Of a stretch of DNA of 64,000 nucleotides, positions 63,846 to 64,000 are shown in pieces. Numbering within the stretch: the stretch's first letter is position 1; each line of letters starts with the position of its first letter. The notes beneath the pieces are model-generated. The model did no database searches and had not been told where the DNA came from. It saw only the letters and a program-made list of their open reading frames with translations. This stretch comes from Sphingobacteriales bacterium (GTDB taxonomy: Bacteria > Bacteroidota > Bacteroidia > Chitinophagales > UBA2359), in NCBI GenBank assembly GCA_016718845.1, contig JADKCK010000006.1, positions 1 to 64,000 on the forward strand. The letters run 5' to 3'. The position numbers were made by a program, and so were the translations under genes.

Positions 63846-64000
63846 TGTTAGTACATTTGATCTACGACTTGATGTGAAATATGGTTGAATATCCTATGTT
63901 GTATTATTTTTTACATACCCCCCCTAACCTTACTAAAAGGATAGGGGGCATTTGTTTATCATCACCAATTATCCAATTTATTACTCATCGTTGTTTTTAC
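63846..64000. other. window end, no gene seen
   Basis: AT-rich except for a G/C-rich pair of segments near 63918-63952 (CCCCCCTAACC and GGATAGGGGGC) that can form a hairpin. The orphan promoter at 63852 could serve a gene beyond the window. Confidence 0.4.

Overview
The window is a chromosomal segment from a member of the Bacteroidota, probably an environmental Saprospirales/Chitinophagales-like lineage. Four things suggest this. Several large secreted proteins end in type IX secretion (T9SS) sorting domains. The primary sigma factor is short (289 aa). Many genes are preceded by the Bacteroidota -7 promoter element TAnnTTTG and almost none has a Shine-Dalgarno sequence. A mevalonate-pathway kinase is present. 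The tRNA-Val gene has no encoded CCA. I see no complete insertion sequence, prophage, CRISPR array or rRNA.

Layout. 1-8.2 kb: the end of a T9SS cargo gene, a hairpin-rich repeat field, uvrA, a lipoprotein and a TMTC-like membrane/TPR protein. 8.2-16.9 kb: a 0.4 kb MITE-like element, an ECF sigma factor, a CBS-domain protein, gcvP (frame broken three times), nine 41-bp tandem repeats, a guanine deaminase, a second copy of the MITE, an exported SPOR-like protein and tRNA-Val. 17.4-21.1 kb: an AT-rich type IIG restriction-methylation gene that contains an HUH/Y1 transposase-like domain and eight short palindromes. 21.3-32.1 kb: T9SS cargo genes, a PD-(D/E)XK family protein, a PaaE-like reductase and a VWA protein. 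32.2-43.1 kb: a WD40 protein, rpoD, an exonuclease, an EGF-like lipoprotein, a peptide transporter, a DUF1501 protein, a DEAD-box helicase and a cation/proton antiporter. 43.4-55.3 kb: a PKD-rich T9SS protein, mevalonate kinase, a tandem family of lipoproteins, a seven-repeat FG-GAP propeller and a large hydrazine-synthase-alpha-like protein with one CxxCH. 55.7-64 kb: dnaB with an intein in its P-loop, thrC, a lipoprotein, thrB, another lipoprotein, and a MazF-type toxin-antitoxin pair flanked by 81-bp direct repeats.

How the genes fit together. Most genes are single transcription units bounded by strong hairpin terminators. The recognisable pathways are threonine synthesis (thrB, thrC), glycine cleavage (gcvP), isoprenoid supply (mevalonate kinase), and DNA repair/replication (uvrA, dnaB). 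The accessory content is of three kinds: surface and secreted proteins; selfish or defence modules (the restriction gene with a Y1 domain, the intein, the toxin-antitoxin); and non-coding repeats (MITE pair, 78-bp element in three copies, hairpin field, 41-bp array).

A recurring feature is loss of one base in a homopolymer inside otherwise well-conserved genes (gcvP, the restriction gene, two T9SS genes, the dnaB intein, the third lipoprotein copy). This looks more like long-read consensus error than gene decay, so several genes are given here as one interrupted CDS. The observation I rate highest is the restriction enzyme with an embedded Y1 domain whose own gene carries in-frame REP-like palindromes.
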